A DNA stretch of 64,000 bases, from NCBI RefSeq assembly GCF_009663685.2, contig NZ_RCOG02000027.1:362347-426346 (forward strand). Direction: 5' to 3'. Shown in pieces: positions 15,298 through 24,286 of this stretch (its first letter is position 1; each line of letters opens with the position of its first letter). Position numbers and translations under genes: made by a program. The notes beneath the pieces are model-generated. The model was not told the DNA's origin. It worked only from the letters and a program-made list of their open reading frames with translations, and made no database searches. Source of the stretch: Cupriavidus sp. U2 (GTDB taxonomy: Bacteria; Pseudomonadota; Gammaproteobacteria; Burkholderiales; Burkholderiaceae).

Positions 15298-16554
15298 ATG
15301 GCGCAAGTCATTAATACCAACTCGTTGTCTCTGATGACGCAGAACAACCTGAACGCATCGCAGTCGTCGCTGAACACGGCGATCCAGCGCCTGTCGTCGG
15401 GTCTGCGTATCAACAGCGCAAAGGACGATGCAGCCGGCCAGGCCATCGCCAACCGTTTCACCGCCAACATCCGCGGCCTGACGCAAGCTCAGCGCAACGC
15501 CAACGACGGCATCTCGCTGGCGCAAACGACGGAAGGCGCGCTGACGGAAGTCAACAACAACCTGCAACGTATCCGTGAACTGTCGGTCCAAGCCGCCAAC
15601 GGCTCGAACTCGTCGTCCGACCTGAAGTCGATCCAGGACGAAATCACCCAGCGTCTGTCGGAAATCGACCGTACCTCGGCTCAGACCGACTTCAACGGCG
15701 TGAAGGTGCTGTCGTCGGCTGCCAAGCCGCTGACGATCCAGGTTGGCGCCAACGACACCGAGACGATCTCGATCAACCTGTCGGAAATCAGCTCGAAGAC
15801 GCTGGGTCTGCAAACGTTCAGCGTGTCGGGCCCGCAAGCTACGGGTAGCTTCTCCTTCGACGGCACCGCGGCTTCGGCCGCCAGCGAAAAGCCGACCGCC
15901 GCTCAACTGCAAAACCTCTACGGTTCGACCACCGCCGTCACGCAGACGACGGTTGGCGAAAAAGTCACCGACGCCCTGTCGACCAAGCTGGGCCTGGCCG
16001 CCGGTGGCGCCGTGCTGACCGGCAATGCCGTGGCAGACAAGAACGGCACGCTGTTTGCGGAAGTCGCCATCAAGACGCAGTCGGCTGGCGAAGCTTCCTC
16101 GCTGCAGAATCAGGGCTTCAGCGACGCCGCCTGGAACACCGGAACTAGCACCGGCAACACGGTCTATCGTTACGTTGCTCTGGACCCGCAGTCCGCCGAC
16201 ACGACCACGGCCGCTACGACGGCTGCCTTCACGGTTGACACCTCGAAGATCTCGGTTTCCGACCTGCAAAAGGGTACGACTGCCAGCCCGCTGGCCGCTA
16301 TCGACGCAGCCCTGAAGAAGGTTGACGACCTGCGCAGCTCGCTCGGCGCCGTGCAGAACCGTTTTGACTCGGTGATCGCCAACCTGGGCACGACCGTGAC
16401 GAACCTGTCGTCGTCGCGTTCGCGCATCCAGGACGCAGACTACGCAACGGAAGTGTCGAACATGACCCGCGCGAACATTCTGCAACAAGCTGGTACGTCG
16501 GTTCTGGCCCAGGCCAACCAGACCACGCAAGGCGTGCTGTCGCTGCTGCGTTAA
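15298..16554 (+). CDS. fliC: Flagellin
   Basis: The 418-residue protein has the two conserved ends of flagellin. MAQVINTNSLSLMTQNNLN and LSSGLRINSAKDDAAGQAIA are in the N-terminal D0/D1 region (about 1-140), and RSRIQDADYATEVSNMTRAN with the final VLSLLR are in the C-terminal D1/D0 region (about 335-418). The variable middle (about 175-320) is rich in Ser, Thr, Ala and Gly and would be surface-exposed. It offers many hydroxyl residues for O-linked glycosylation by the transferase encoded at 21276. An AGGAG ribosome-binding site sits 7 bases before the ATG, behind a sigma-28 promoter. The gene ends before two strong hairpins. Confidence 0.98.
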   Translation: MAQVINTNSLSLMTQNNLNASQSSLNTAIQRLSSGLRINSAKDDAAGQAIANRFTANIRGLTQAQRNANDGISLAQTTEGALTEVNNNLQRIRELSVQAANGSNSSSDLKSIQDEITQRLSEIDRTSAQTDFNGVKVLSSAAKPLTIQVGANDTETISINLSEISSKTLGLQTFSVSGPQATGSFSFDGTAASAASEKPTAAQLQNLYGSTTAVTQTTVGEKVTDALSTKLGLAAGGAVLTGNAVADKNGTLFAEVAIKTQSAGEASSLQNQGFSDAAWNTGTSTGNTVYRYVALDPQSADTTTAATTAAFTVDTSKISVSDLQKGTTASPLAAIDAALKKVDDLRSSLGAVQNRFDSVIANLGTTVTNLSSSRSRIQDADYATEVSNMTRANILQQAGTSVLAQANQTTQGVLSLLR

Positions 16555-16570
16555 TCGCACCGCCGCGTTC

Positions 16571-16608
16571 CGCAGGAAACCAGGCCCTTGGGCCCGGTTT
16601 CCTGCGGA
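16571..16608 (+). terminator. Large perfect hairpin after fliC
   Basis: CCGCAGGAAACC (16571-16582) pairs perfectly with GGTTTCCTGCGG (16597-16608), and the enclosed AGGCCC/GGGCCC extends the stem. There is no U-run, so it may act as a stabilising 3' structure or a Rho-assisted terminator for the abundant fliC message. Confidence 0.6.
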
Positions 16609-16644
16609 GTGCTAGGCAAGCGGACTACCGCTTGCCTAGCACTT
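16609..16644 (+). terminator. Second tandem perfect hairpin after fliC (16-bp stem)
   Basis: AGTGCTAGGCAAGCGG (16609-16624) and CCGCTTGCCTAGCACT (16629-16644) form a perfect 16-bp stem with a 4-base loop, abutting the first hairpin. It is followed only by TTCCCCC. A pair of perfect hairpins between fliC and flaG probably limits read-through and protects the flagellin mRNA. Confidence 0.6.
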
Positions 16645-16691
16645 CCCCCTGACGCATCGCTCGTCATTGCCCGCACCAGAGAGACCGGACC

Positions 16692-17060
16692 ATGAGCATT
16701 TCCGCCGCAGCCGCCGTCACCCTGTCCGCTGCCGTGTCGCAGCAAGCCGAAGTCATCACGCCCGCCGGGGTTCCCAACAAAATCCCGCAAGCAGCCGTGG
16801 ATAACGCGCCCGCCGGCGATGCCAGCCGCGAGGCGCTGCCAAAGGACATGACGGCCGCCGTCAGCGAATTGCGCGATGCACTGCGCACCACGCCGTTCGG
16901 CCTGCAATTCGAGATCGACGATGTGACCCACAAGGTCATCACCAAGGTCGTGGATCGTGAAACCGGCGAGGTCATCCGCCAGTTGCCGTCGGAAGAGATG
17001 GTGCGCATCGCCCATGCGCTGAACAAGCTGCAGGGGTTGCTGGTGCGGCAATCGGCATAA
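16692..17060 (+). CDS. flaG: Flagellar protein FlaG
   Basis: This small protein has 122 residues. The C-terminal half (about 60-118) carries the FlaG signature: LQFEIDDVTHKVITKVVDRETGEVIRQLP-type sequence read as two short strands followed by a helix (EEMVRIAHALNKLQGLL). The N-terminal half is low in complexity. FlaG affects filament length in some bacteria; its exact role is unsettled. It lies between fliC and fliD as in many beta-proteobacteria. Confidence 0.93.
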   Translation: MSISAAAAVTLSAAVSQQAEVITPAGVPNKIPQAAVDNAPAGDASREALPKDMTAAVSELRDALRTTPFGLQFEIDDVTHKVITKVVDRETGEVIRQLPSEEMVRIAHALNKLQGLLVRQSA

Positions 17061-17124
17061 AGCACCGGAAGAACCCGAAGACGTTCGACGATCGAAACAC
17101 CCCCGCAAGCATCGAGGCAACAGC

Positions 17125-18594
17125 ATGACATCCGTCTCCTCCCTTGGCATCGGTTCCGGCCTGCAACTGAACACACTGCTGGACCAGCTCACCACCGCGG
17201 AAAGCGCACCGCTCACCCAGATTCAGAGCCAGCAGTCGTCCTTCCAGGCAAAGCTCTCCGCATACGGCACGCTGCAAAGCGTGCTGTCTGCATTTCAATC
17301 GACGGCAAGCAAGCTAGGAAGTGCCGCCACGTTCCAGGCCGTGAAGGCCAGCGCGAGCAACACCGCCGTGATGACCGTGGCCACGAGCACCAGTGCCGCG
17401 GCGGGCTCCTATGCGATCAACGTGACCGGCCTGGCCCAATCGCAATCGCTGGTGAGCGTCGGCGTGGCCAAGCAGGACGCCGCAGTGGTGACCGGTACCC
17501 TGCCGGCCACGCTCACGTTCGACTTCGGCACCGTCACGGGCTATGACAGCACCACCGGCGCGTACAACCCCCCGGGCTTCAACGCCACCGCGGGTTCGAC
17601 CAAGACGGTGACGATCGACAGCAGCAACAACTCGCTGCAAGGTATTCGCGACGCGATCAACAAGGCGAACATTGGTGTGACCGCCAGCCTGGTCAACGAT
17701 GGCAGCGGCACGCCCTATCACCTGGTGATGACCTCGACGAACACCGGTGCGGCCAATAGCATGCGCATCTCCAGCAGTTCGGCCGATCTGCAGAACCTGA
17801 TCGGTTTCGACCCGGCAGCGATGAATGCGAGTACGGCCACGACGGCCAATGGCGTACGCCAGACCGTGCGCGCCACCGATGCCACCCTGACCGTGAACGG
17901 CATCGCCGTAATCAGCGCCAGCAACACGGTGAAGGAAGCGGCTCAGGGCGTGACGATGACGCTGTCGCAAACCGGTACGACCAACCTGACCGTGACGAGC
18001 GACACCGACTCGATGAAAGCCGCCGTCAATGCGTTCGTGTCGGGTTACAACAACCTGCAAGCCGCAGCCAACCAGCTCACCGCGTTCGACACCTCGGCGG
18101 GCACCAACTCGCCGCTGACCGGCGACAGCGTGCTGCGCAACATCCAGACGCGCCTGCGCGGCCTGATGAACACGCCGCAATCCGGCGGCGCCTACACAAT
18201 GCTGTCGCAGATCGGGGTCTCGTTCCAGAAGGACGGAACGATGTCCGTGAACGACACCAAGCTCTCCGCGGCGTTGGCCAGCAATCCGGGAGGCGTCGCG
18301 CAACTGTTCGGCGGCGATGGCACCAAGGGTGGCATCGGGCGCCAGATTGATTCGACGATCTCCGGCTTCTCCGATACCAACGGCATGCTCAAGAGCGCGC
18401 AGGACGGTATCAACCAGACGCTCAAGGATCTCAGTGCGCAGTACGCGAGCGAGCAAAGTCGCATCAACGACACGATCGCCAACTACCGCACGCAGTTCAC
18501 GGCACTCGACTTGGCGGTGTCGCAGATGAACCAGACCAGTTCATACCTGACGCAGCAGTTCAGCGCCATGAACGGTACGAGCAGCAAGAAGTAA
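17125..18594 (+). CDS. fliD: Flagellar filament cap protein FliD
   Basis: The 489-residue protein begins with the FliD N-domain (SSLGIGSGLQLNTLLDQLTT, about 4-23) and ends with the coiled FliD C-domain, including YKTQFTALD-type sequence (here YRTQFTALD, about 456-464) and SYLTQQFSAMNG near the terminus. The middle contains the ANGVRQTVRATDATLTVNG stretch of the family. It caps the growing filament outside the cell and directs flagellin folding, and is chaperoned by FliT. It is the first of four tightly spaced genes (fliD-fliS-fliT-fliK-like). Confidence 0.97.
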   Translation: MTSVSSLGIGSGLQLNTLLDQLTTAESAPLTQIQSQQSSFQAKLSAYGTLQSVLSAFQSTASKLGSAATFQAVKASASNTAVMTVATSTSAAAGSYAINVTGLAQSQSLVSVGVAKQDAAVVTGTLPATLTFDFGTVTGYDSTTGAYNPPGFNATAGSTKTVTIDSSNNSLQGIRDAINKANIGVTASLVNDGSGTPYHLVMTSTNTGAANSMRISSSSADLQNLIGFDPAAMNASTATTANGVRQTVRATDATLTVNGIAVISASNTVKEAAQGVTMTLSQTGTTNLTVTSDTDSMKAAVNAFVSGYNNLQAAANQLTAFDTSAGTNSPLTGDSVLRNIQTRLRGLMNTPQSGGAYTMLSQIGVSFQKDGTMSVNDTKLSAALASNPGGVAQLFGGDGTKGGIGRQIDSTISGFSDTNGMLKSAQDGINQTLKDLSAQYASEQSRINDTIANYRTQFTALDLAVSQMNQTSSYLTQQFSAMNGTSSKK

Positions 18595-18618
18595 CATCAG
18601 CCAACAGCAGGAGTCCAC

Positions 18619-19056
18619 ATGTTCGCGCGCCGCAGTGCCGTCAATACCTACGCCCAGGTGGGCGTCGAAACCGGAGCCATGAGTGCCAGCCCGCACCAGC
18701 TGATCGTCATGCTCTACGACGGGGCGCGCGCCGCGATCGCCCGTGCCAAGTTCCACATGGCCGGTGGCGACATCGCCGCCAAGGGCAACGCCATCTCCAA
18801 GTCGATCGACATCATCGACAACGGCCTGCGCGCCGTGCTCGATCACAATGCCGGCGGCGATGTTGCCGCCGATCTCGAACGGCTCTACGACTACATGTCG
18901 CGCCAGCTGATGCTGGCCAACCTGCACAACGACGAGGCCCTGCTCGCTCAGGTCGACGGCCTGCTGCAGGATCTCGCCAACGCCTGGGCGCAGATCAGCA
19001 ACCCGGCCGCCAACGGCGAGCAGGGTGCCCCGCAGCCGATGGTTGCCAACTCGTAA
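18619..19056 (+). CDS. fliS: Flagellin export chaperone FliS
   Basis: The protein has 145 residues and a good AGGAG site before the ATG. Family features are the N-terminal YAQVGVETGAMSASPHQLIVMLYDG stretch (read in two parts, about 11-35), the alternating helices to LERLYDYMSRQLMLAN (about 93-108) and a short disordered tail. FliS binds the C-terminal D0 region of unfolded flagellin in the cytoplasm and prevents early polymerisation. The order between fliD and fliT is canonical. Confidence 0.97.
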   Translation: MFARRSAVNTYAQVGVETGAMSASPHQLIVMLYDGARAAIARAKFHMAGGDIAAKGNAISKSIDIIDNGLRAVLDHNAGGDVAADLERLYDYMSRQLMLANLHNDEALLAQVDGLLQDLANAWAQISNPAANGEQGAPQPMVANS

Positions 19057-19076
19057 TCCTCCGAGGAGCTGAGACG

Positions 19077-19421
19077 ATGTACTCCAATATGCCTGCCAAT
19101 GCCTCGGTCATCCAGATCTACGAGGAGCTCGTCCTGCTCTCCGAGCAGATGCTCGAAGCCGCCCGTCATGACAACTGGGACGCGATGACGGAAGTCCAGC
19201 GCGTGTACGTGGCCCAGGTGGACGCACTGCGCAGTAAGAACCCGCCGCCGCCCGCGACGCTGCAGGAACGCATGCAGCATCAGGCGCTGTTGGCCAGGCT
19301 GCTCGCGCACGACGCCGCGATTCGCGACCTGGTCATGCCGCAACTGCAACGCCTGGGGGAACTGCTCGGCAATGCGCGCCGCCGCCGCGGCGTCAACGAC
19401 GCCTACGGCGTCTCCGCGTAA
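19077..19421 (+). CDS. fliT: Flagellar export chaperone FliT
   Basis: This small, mostly helical protein has 114 residues. The start of the body, IQIYEELVLLSEQMLEAARH, followed by NWDAMTEVQRVYVAQVDALR, is typical of beta-proteobacterial FliT. FliT chaperones the cap protein FliD and in enteric bacteria also binds the FlhDC regulator. It starts 20 bases after fliS, and the tail (RRRRGVNDAYG) is basic. Family similarity is modest in general, so position carries weight. Confidence 0.88.
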   Translation: MYSNMPANASVIQIYEELVLLSEQMLEAARHDNWDAMTEVQRVYVAQVDALRSKNPPPPATLQERMQHQALLARLLAHDAAIRDLVMPQLQRLGELLGNARRRRGVNDAYGVSA

Positions 19422-19519
19422 GAGGCTCCTCCGAAACGTATCCGCGCGAGACGCCTGTCCTGCCCCACTGCAGGCCTTGAGTGCAGACTTGCGCGGCGCC
19501 CCGCGTCGCGGCCCGTTCC

Positions 19520-20863
19520 ATGTCCATACCGATTCATACCCAACCCGACGCAGGCCAGCTTGCGCGTAACGACCTGCTGACGCAGCGAACGGCCCTAGCG
19601 GTAGACAAACTGGCCGCGCTGATGCCGGTCCAGGACACGAACGAAGCCAATTCGCGTGACACCAGCACCGATCTCGGCACCACGGGCCGCGTGCCTGGCG
19701 CACGGCCGGGCGATGCGGCGGCTGGAAACGCCGCCGGCACCATTGTCACCTCCACGCGCGAAACACTGAGCTTTGCCGCGCGCACGATTCTCTACCTGCT
19801 CGCGAATGCCGACGGCGAGACCGCCGCACTAAAGGCGGCAGCGCCACTCGCCACGCGCACGGAGATGCAATCCGCACCGCTGCTGGCCACCAAGCTGGCC
19901 GGCGTGGTCGATCAAAGCGGCATGTTCTACGAAGCGCATCTTGCCGAGTGGGTGAGCGGCGCACGCCCACTCAAGGACATCGCGCGCGAGCCACAGGCCA
20001 TGCTGGCGTGTGCCGCCGCCGGTGGCGCGGCAGAACAGACTCATGCGGACGAACCGCTGCGCCAGTTGCTGGCCCTGCCCTATTCGCCACGCGCCGCCGA
20101 TGCGGCCCGCGCGGCGATGCTTGCAGCCGGTGGCTTGCCCGATGCACCGGACGGTGAAACCGCCGGCCGCAATGGTAACCCTGCACAGGGCTCGGCGGGG
20201 ACGAGCACCGGGGGCAACATGGCGGCCAATCGCGCCGCGGAAGTCTCGTCCTTCGGCCGCCACCCACCCGTCACCCGTACGATCACCGTCGGCCAGCCGA
20301 TTCCAGCCCCCGAAGGCGCACGTACGCAACTGCTGCAAGCCGCCCAGTCCTACGCTAACGTCGCACACGCAGGCGAACCGGTGCGCGCCTCACTACTGCC
20401 CTCTCACGCACCGGCATCCGAGCCGGCCGCCGGTGCGCCGCCCGCGCCGCCGCAAGGGCCGGTCGTGCATCCCGCGACGGAAAGCCTGATGCGCCAGCAG
20501 CTCGAACTCATGGCCGCCCAGCAGTTCCGCTGGCAGGGCGAGGCCTGGTCCGGCACCCAGATGAATTGGGAAGTCTCGCCGGCTCTGGTCGACGAAGATG
20601 GGTCGGGCGCACCGCATCAGGCGCGAAGCTGGACCACGCGGCTGATCGTGCAGATGCCCGGCATGGGCATGGTCGAAGCCAACCTGACGCTATCGCCATC
20701 GATGCTCGACGTGCGCGTCAACGCATCGCTGGACGATACGATCACGCGGCTCAGCGCCGCGATTCCGGACCTGCACGGCCGGCTCGCGGCCAGCGGCTTC
20801 ACCGTGGGCAATATCACGGCCCGTGCCGACGCAACATCCATGGAAAACGGAGCCTCGACATGA
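19520..20863 (+). CDS. FliK-like flagellar hook-length control family protein (second copy)
   Basis: The start was set at ATG 19520 (MSIPIHTQPDAGQ); 447 residues. Most of the protein is low-complexity Ala/Pro/Gly sequence. The C-terminal third (about 325-447) shows the FliK_C fold: NWEVSPALVDE, then WTTRLIVQMPGMGMVEANLTL, MLDVRVNASLDDTITRLS and LAASGFTVGNITAR. A true fliK gene with a better match lies at 34930-36435, so this is a paralogue. Its stop overlaps the start of an FlhB-C-like gene by ATGA. The pairing echoes the FliK-FlhB switch interaction, so I infer a shared, perhaps modulatory, role in export specificity. Confidence 0.75.
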   Translation: MSIPIHTQPDAGQLARNDLLTQRTALAVDKLAALMPVQDTNEANSRDTSTDLGTTGRVPGARPGDAAAGNAAGTIVTSTRETLSFAARTILYLLANADGETAALKAAAPLATRTEMQSAPLLATKLAGVVDQSGMFYEAHLAEWVSGARPLKDIAREPQAMLACAAAGGAAEQTHADEPLRQLLALPYSPRAADAARAAMLAAGGLPDAPDGETAGRNGNPAQGSAGTSTGGNMAANRAAEVSSFGRHPPVTRTITVGQPIPAPEGARTQLLQAAQSYANVAHAGEPVRASLLPSHAPASEPAAGAPPAPPQGPVVHPATESLMRQQLELMAAQQFRWQGEAWSGTQMNWEVSPALVDEDGSGAPHQARSWTTRLIVQMPGMGMVEANLTLSPSMLDVRVNASLDDTITRLSAAIPDLHGRLAASGFTVGNITARADATSMENGAST

Positions 20864-21126
20864 CCGACGCATCGCGTGGCGCGGCGGTTGCGCTGTCCTA
20901 CGAGGAAGGTGAGAAGGCCCCGCGCGTGGTGGCCAAGGGCTACGGCGTGACCGCAGAGTCGATCATCGCGCGCGCGCAAGAGGCCGGCGTCTACGTCCAC
21001 AACTCGCCGGCGCTGGTCAACCTGCTGATGCAGGTGGACATGGATTCACAGATTCCGCCCCAGCTCTATCTGGCCGTGGCGCAGTTGCTGGCGTGGCTGC
21101 ATCAGTTGGAGAATGCGGCCACCTGA
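20860..21126 (+). CDS. FlhB C-terminal-domain-like protein (FhlX/YscU-HrcU switch family)
   Basis: This short protein of 88 residues is translationally coupled to the FliK-like gene. It resembles the cytoplasmic FlhB-CC fragment alone: PRVVAKGYGVTAESIIARAQ, VYVHNSPALVNLLMQ, then IPPQLYLAVAQLLAWLHQLE. The FlhB autocleavage motif NPTH and the membrane domain are absent, as in FhlX proteins, which resemble only the fragment left after cleavage. It may substitute for or compete with FlhB-CC at the export gate. A complete flhB is not in this window. Confidence 0.85.
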   Translation: MTDASRGAAVALSYEEGEKAPRVVAKGYGVTAESIIARAQEAGVYVHNSPALVNLLMQVDMDSQIPPQLYLAVAQLLAWLHQLENAAT

Positions 21127-21275
21127 AACGACCGGCGATTACGCAGCAAGGTGGCGACGATTTCACCCTCTGTTCTGACCATTGCGGCGGTCCGAATACG
21201 GATATGGTGGCAGCATGGCCAAGGCTCGAGCGCGAGCTTTGCAAATCTCCTCCATAGCCGTCAGCCGGCAACCGA

Positions 21276-23516
21276 ATGAAAGTACAAGCCAGCCGTCAGT
21301 CGCACCAGGCAAAGCAAACTGAGCAGCTGCTCCGCGATGCATGGCAATGTTTTCACGAAGCACGCTTTGAAGAAGCCGACAGATACGCGACGGCGGCACA
21401 GAAGCAGAACAGGAAAAACCCTGTCGCGTACTTCATCCGCGCCACGGCCGCCCTGCATCAACACCGGTTTTCGGACGCAGAGGCGTTGCTACGGGAGGGA
21501 CTGGGGTACTTTCCGGAGCATGAGCTTCTGAGTGAACAACTTGGCGTCACTCTGATCAAGACTGGAAGATATCCGGAAGCAGAATCGATACTATCCCGTT
21601 GCGTCGCCAGCAGCTCGCCATCTGGTACCGCATGGATTAACTATACGAACGTCCAATTTCAGCTATCGAACTATGCTGCCGCCAAACATGCGGCGCAACG
21701 CGCACTCGCCATCTTTCCCGACGATGCACAGGTGCTTAGCAATTACGGATCCACGCTGCTGCATACCGGCCTTGCGCGCGAAGCTATTGAACAGTTCCGG
21801 AAGGCTTGCAAGCTTTCGCCGGCAGATCATGCCGCTCGATCAAACCTGCTCTACGCACTATTGTTCGATGACGAATTGAGTGCCGTCGACATTCGCCAGG
21901 AAGCGGAAGAGGCGGGCCGGCACTTCGTACGCTATCCGACCGCGTCAACGCAGCCAGCAAAGCAGCGATCAACCGTTAGGCTACGACTAGGCATACTGTC
22001 CGCCGACTTCAATCGGCACGCCTGCGCCTACTTCCTGATTCCACTCCTGGCCAATATCGATCATCGAAAATTTGATGTTCATCTTTTCTCGATTGGCCGG
22101 GAGAAGGATCGGATCACTGAAAAGCTTGGACACTATGCGGACATGTTCCATGATCTTTCCGGGCTGTCGGCTCAGCAGGTCGTGGAACACATTCAAACCG
22201 TCGACACGGATGTTTTGATCGATCTCGGCGGCCATACCCGCCTGTCGCCGCTCAGGTACATGGCCAGTCAGCTTGCGCCCTCGCAGGTGACGTGGCTCGG
22301 CTATCCGGGAACCACAGGCGTTGACGAAGTCCAGTACCGCATCAGCGACTGGACCGCCGACCCGGAAGGCGCAGACGACGCCTACACCGAAACCCTGCTG
22401 CGAGCGCCTGAAGTCTTCTGTACGTACCATCCATTGGTGAGCGCCCCGCTGGACATCTACGCAGACCGCTATCGCGTTCGGCCCACGCCCGCGTTGGGCA
22501 GTGGCTTCATTACCTTCGGCTCTTGCAACACCATCTCCAAGCTGACGAGCCAGACCCTGCAGCTCTGGAGCGCCGTCCTTGCCAATTGCTCGAGTAGCCG
22601 GCTGCTCGTGGAAGCACACGGTCTCGACAACGAATCTGTCAAGCAGACCCTGCTGGAACGGCTGGCACTGGCAGGAATCGATACAGATCGAGTGGATCTG
22701 GTCACGCGCGACAGTCGCAACCAGTATCTGACTTACCATCGGATCGATGTGGCCCTGGACACCACTCCGATGACTGGCGGCACCACAACTTGTGATGCAC
22801 TTTGGATGGGGGTTCCCGTTATCACACGCGAAGGTGCCGCATTCCACCGTCGAATTTCCGCGACCATCTTGCGTGCCGTCGGGCTGCAGGCGCTGGTCTG
22901 CGCATCCGATCAAGAGTATGTCGAACGGGCTGTTCAACTGGCCAGCGATATCGGTTTCCTGAATGACCTTCGACTGTCATTGCGCCAACGGTTCGAGAAG
23001 GCGCCGATCTCGGATGCGGCAGGGTTCAGCCGATGGTTCGAGCACACGATCGCGGGATTGGTCGACTGCGGAGAAGCCTCGCAGCCGGAGGTTCCACACG
23101 ACGAGCGTCCAATCTTCTTTGGCGGCGAACTCCACCAACTGGGAGACATCATCGCGGCCGTTGGCGCCCTGCTGGCGAAACACGAGCATCCCCAACTGCT
23201 CAGCCTGCTCGAAAACGTGACAAGCGTCTGGCACCGACACTGGCTGGTTGCCTATGCGATGGCGGAGGTGCATCACGAGAAGGGCGAATGGGACGAGTCC
23301 CTGGCGCTGCTGATCGAAGCAATCGGACTGCGCAGCTATTCACTGCCGCTCTATCGTCTGCTTAGCGCGCGCATGGATGCGTACCAGATCGACAAGTCCG
23401 CACTGAAGGAACTCCTGGCCAACTCGTTTGGGATCGAGCTTTCGCATCTCGACCAAAGCCCGGTGCCAACGCCCTTCGACATTCTTGGTTTGACCCTTGA
23501 GCCAGCACGCACATGA
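21276..23516 (+). CDS. TPR/SPINDLY-type O-linked glycosyltransferase, probable flagellin glycosyltransferase
   Basis: This 746-residue protein is of the O-GlcNAc transferase (GT41) type. Residues about 15-205 form tandem TPR-like helix pairs. From about 230 the catalytic region follows: LRLGILSADFNRHACAYF, VLIDLGGHTRLSPLRYMASQ, VTWLGYPGTTGVDEVQYRI, GFITFGSCNTISKL and DTTPMTGGTTTCDALWMG, which match the nucleotide-sugar-binding segments of GT41. A helical C-terminal part (about 620-746) is added. It sits 150 bases after the late flagellar operon and overlaps the CDP-sugar gene rfbF, so flagellin is the natural acceptor. Its GC content and codon use are lower than those of the flanking flagellar genes. 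Confidence 0.85.
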   Translation: MKVQASRQSHQAKQTEQLLRDAWQCFHEARFEEADRYATAAQKQNRKNPVAYFIRATAALHQHRFSDAEALLREGLGYFPEHELLSEQLGVTLIKTGRYPEAESILSRCVASSSPSGTAWINYTNVQFQLSNYAAAKHAAQRALAIFPDDAQVLSNYGSTLLHTGLAREAIEQFRKACKLSPADHAARSNLLYALLFDDELSAVDIRQEAEEAGRHFVRYPTASTQPAKQRSTVRLRLGILSADFNRHACAYFLIPLLANIDHRKFDVHLFSIGREKDRITEKLGHYADMFHDLSGLSAQQVVEHIQTVDTDVLIDLGGHTRLSPLRYMASQLAPSQVTWLGYPGTTGVDEVQYRISDWTADPEGADDAYTETLLRAPEVFCTYHPLVSAPLDIYADRYRVRPTPALGSGFITFGSCNTISKLTSQTLQLWSAVLANCSSSRLLVEAHGLDNESVKQTLLERLALAGIDTDRVDLVTRDSRNQYLTYHRIDVALDTTPMTGGTTTCDALWMGVPVITREGAAFHRRISATILRAVGLQALVCASDQEYVERAVQLASDIGFLNDLRLSLRQRFEKAPISDAAGFSRWFEHTIAGLVDCGEASQPEVPHDERPIFFGGELHQLGDIIAAVGALLAKHEHPQLLSLLENVTSVWHRHWLVAYAMAEVHHEKGEWDESLALLIEAIGLRSYSLPLYRLLSARMDAYQIDKSALKELLANSFGIELSHLDQSPVPTPFDILGLTLEPART

Positions 23517-24286
23517 AAGCCGTCATCCTTGCGGGCGGCCTTGGCACGCGTATCGCCGAGGAATCGCATCTGCGTCCCAAACCGATGATCGAGATTGGCG
23601 GCAAGCCAATCCTCTGGCACATCATGAAGATGTACTCCGCACACGGCGTCAACGAGTTCATCGTTTGCCTGGGCTACAAGGGGTACATGATCAAGGAGTA
23701 CTTCGCAAACTACTTCCTGCATACGTCGGACGTAACGTTTGACATGTCTACCAACGGCATGGAAGTGCATTGCCAGAAGGCCGAGCCTTGGCGGATAACA
23801 CTCGTGGACACCGGCGAGGATTCCCAGACAGGTGGGCGTCTGCGCCGCGTGCGCCAATACCTGCCCCCCGGCGAGAGCTTCTGCTTCACCTATGGCGATG
23901 GCGTGTCCGATATCGACATCAGCGGCGAGATTGCCTTCCACAAACGCCACGGACGCTGGGCCACGGTGGGTGCCGTGCAGCCGCCTGGCCGCTATGGAGC
24001 ACTGGAGCGCACGCGCGAAGGCATGGTGTCCGGCTTTACCGAAAAGCCCCGCGGTGACGGCGGATGGATCAACGGTGGGTTCTTCGTATTGCAGCCGGAG
24101 GTCATCGACTTGATCGCGGATGACAAAACGGCGTGGGAGCAGGCGCCAATGGGCGAGCTTGCCAAGCGTGGCCACCTGCTGGCCTTTGAACACTCGGGAT
24201 TCTGGCAACCGATGGATACCCTTCGCGAGAAGAACCTGCTAGAGGATCTGTGGCAATCGGGCAAAGCCCCCTGGAAACAGTGGTAA
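23513..24286 (+). CDS. rfbF: Glucose-1-phosphate cytidylyltransferase
   Basis: The enzyme has 257 residues and makes CDP-glucose from CTP and glucose-1-phosphate. It starts with the nucleotidyltransferase signature MKAVILAGGLGTRIAEE and LRPKPMIEIGGKPILWHIM. GYKGYMIKEYF and FCFTYGDGVSDIDI-like segments are characteristic of RfbF. The ATG overlaps the end of the glycosyltransferase by four bases, so the two are coupled. This is the first step of the 3,6-dideoxyhexose pathway. Confidence 0.96.
   Translation: MKAVILAGGLGTRIAEESHLRPKPMIEIGGKPILWHIMKMYSAHGVNEFIVCLGYKGYMIKEYFANYFLHTSDVTFDMSTNGMEVHCQKAEPWRITLVDTGEDSQTGGRLRRVRQYLPPGESFCFTYGDGVSDIDISGEIAFHKRHGRWATVGAVQPPGRYGALERTREGMVSGFTEKPRGDGGWINGGFFVLQPEVIDLIADDKTAWEQAPMGELAKRGHLLAFEHSGFWQPMDTLREKNLLEDLWQSGKAPWKQW

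Noticed and set aside
20860..21126. Truncated flhB pseudogene
   Set aside because: The short FlhB-CC-like protein has its own start, overlaps the gene before it and has the usual length of FhlX proteins, so it is more likely a functional stand-alone gene.
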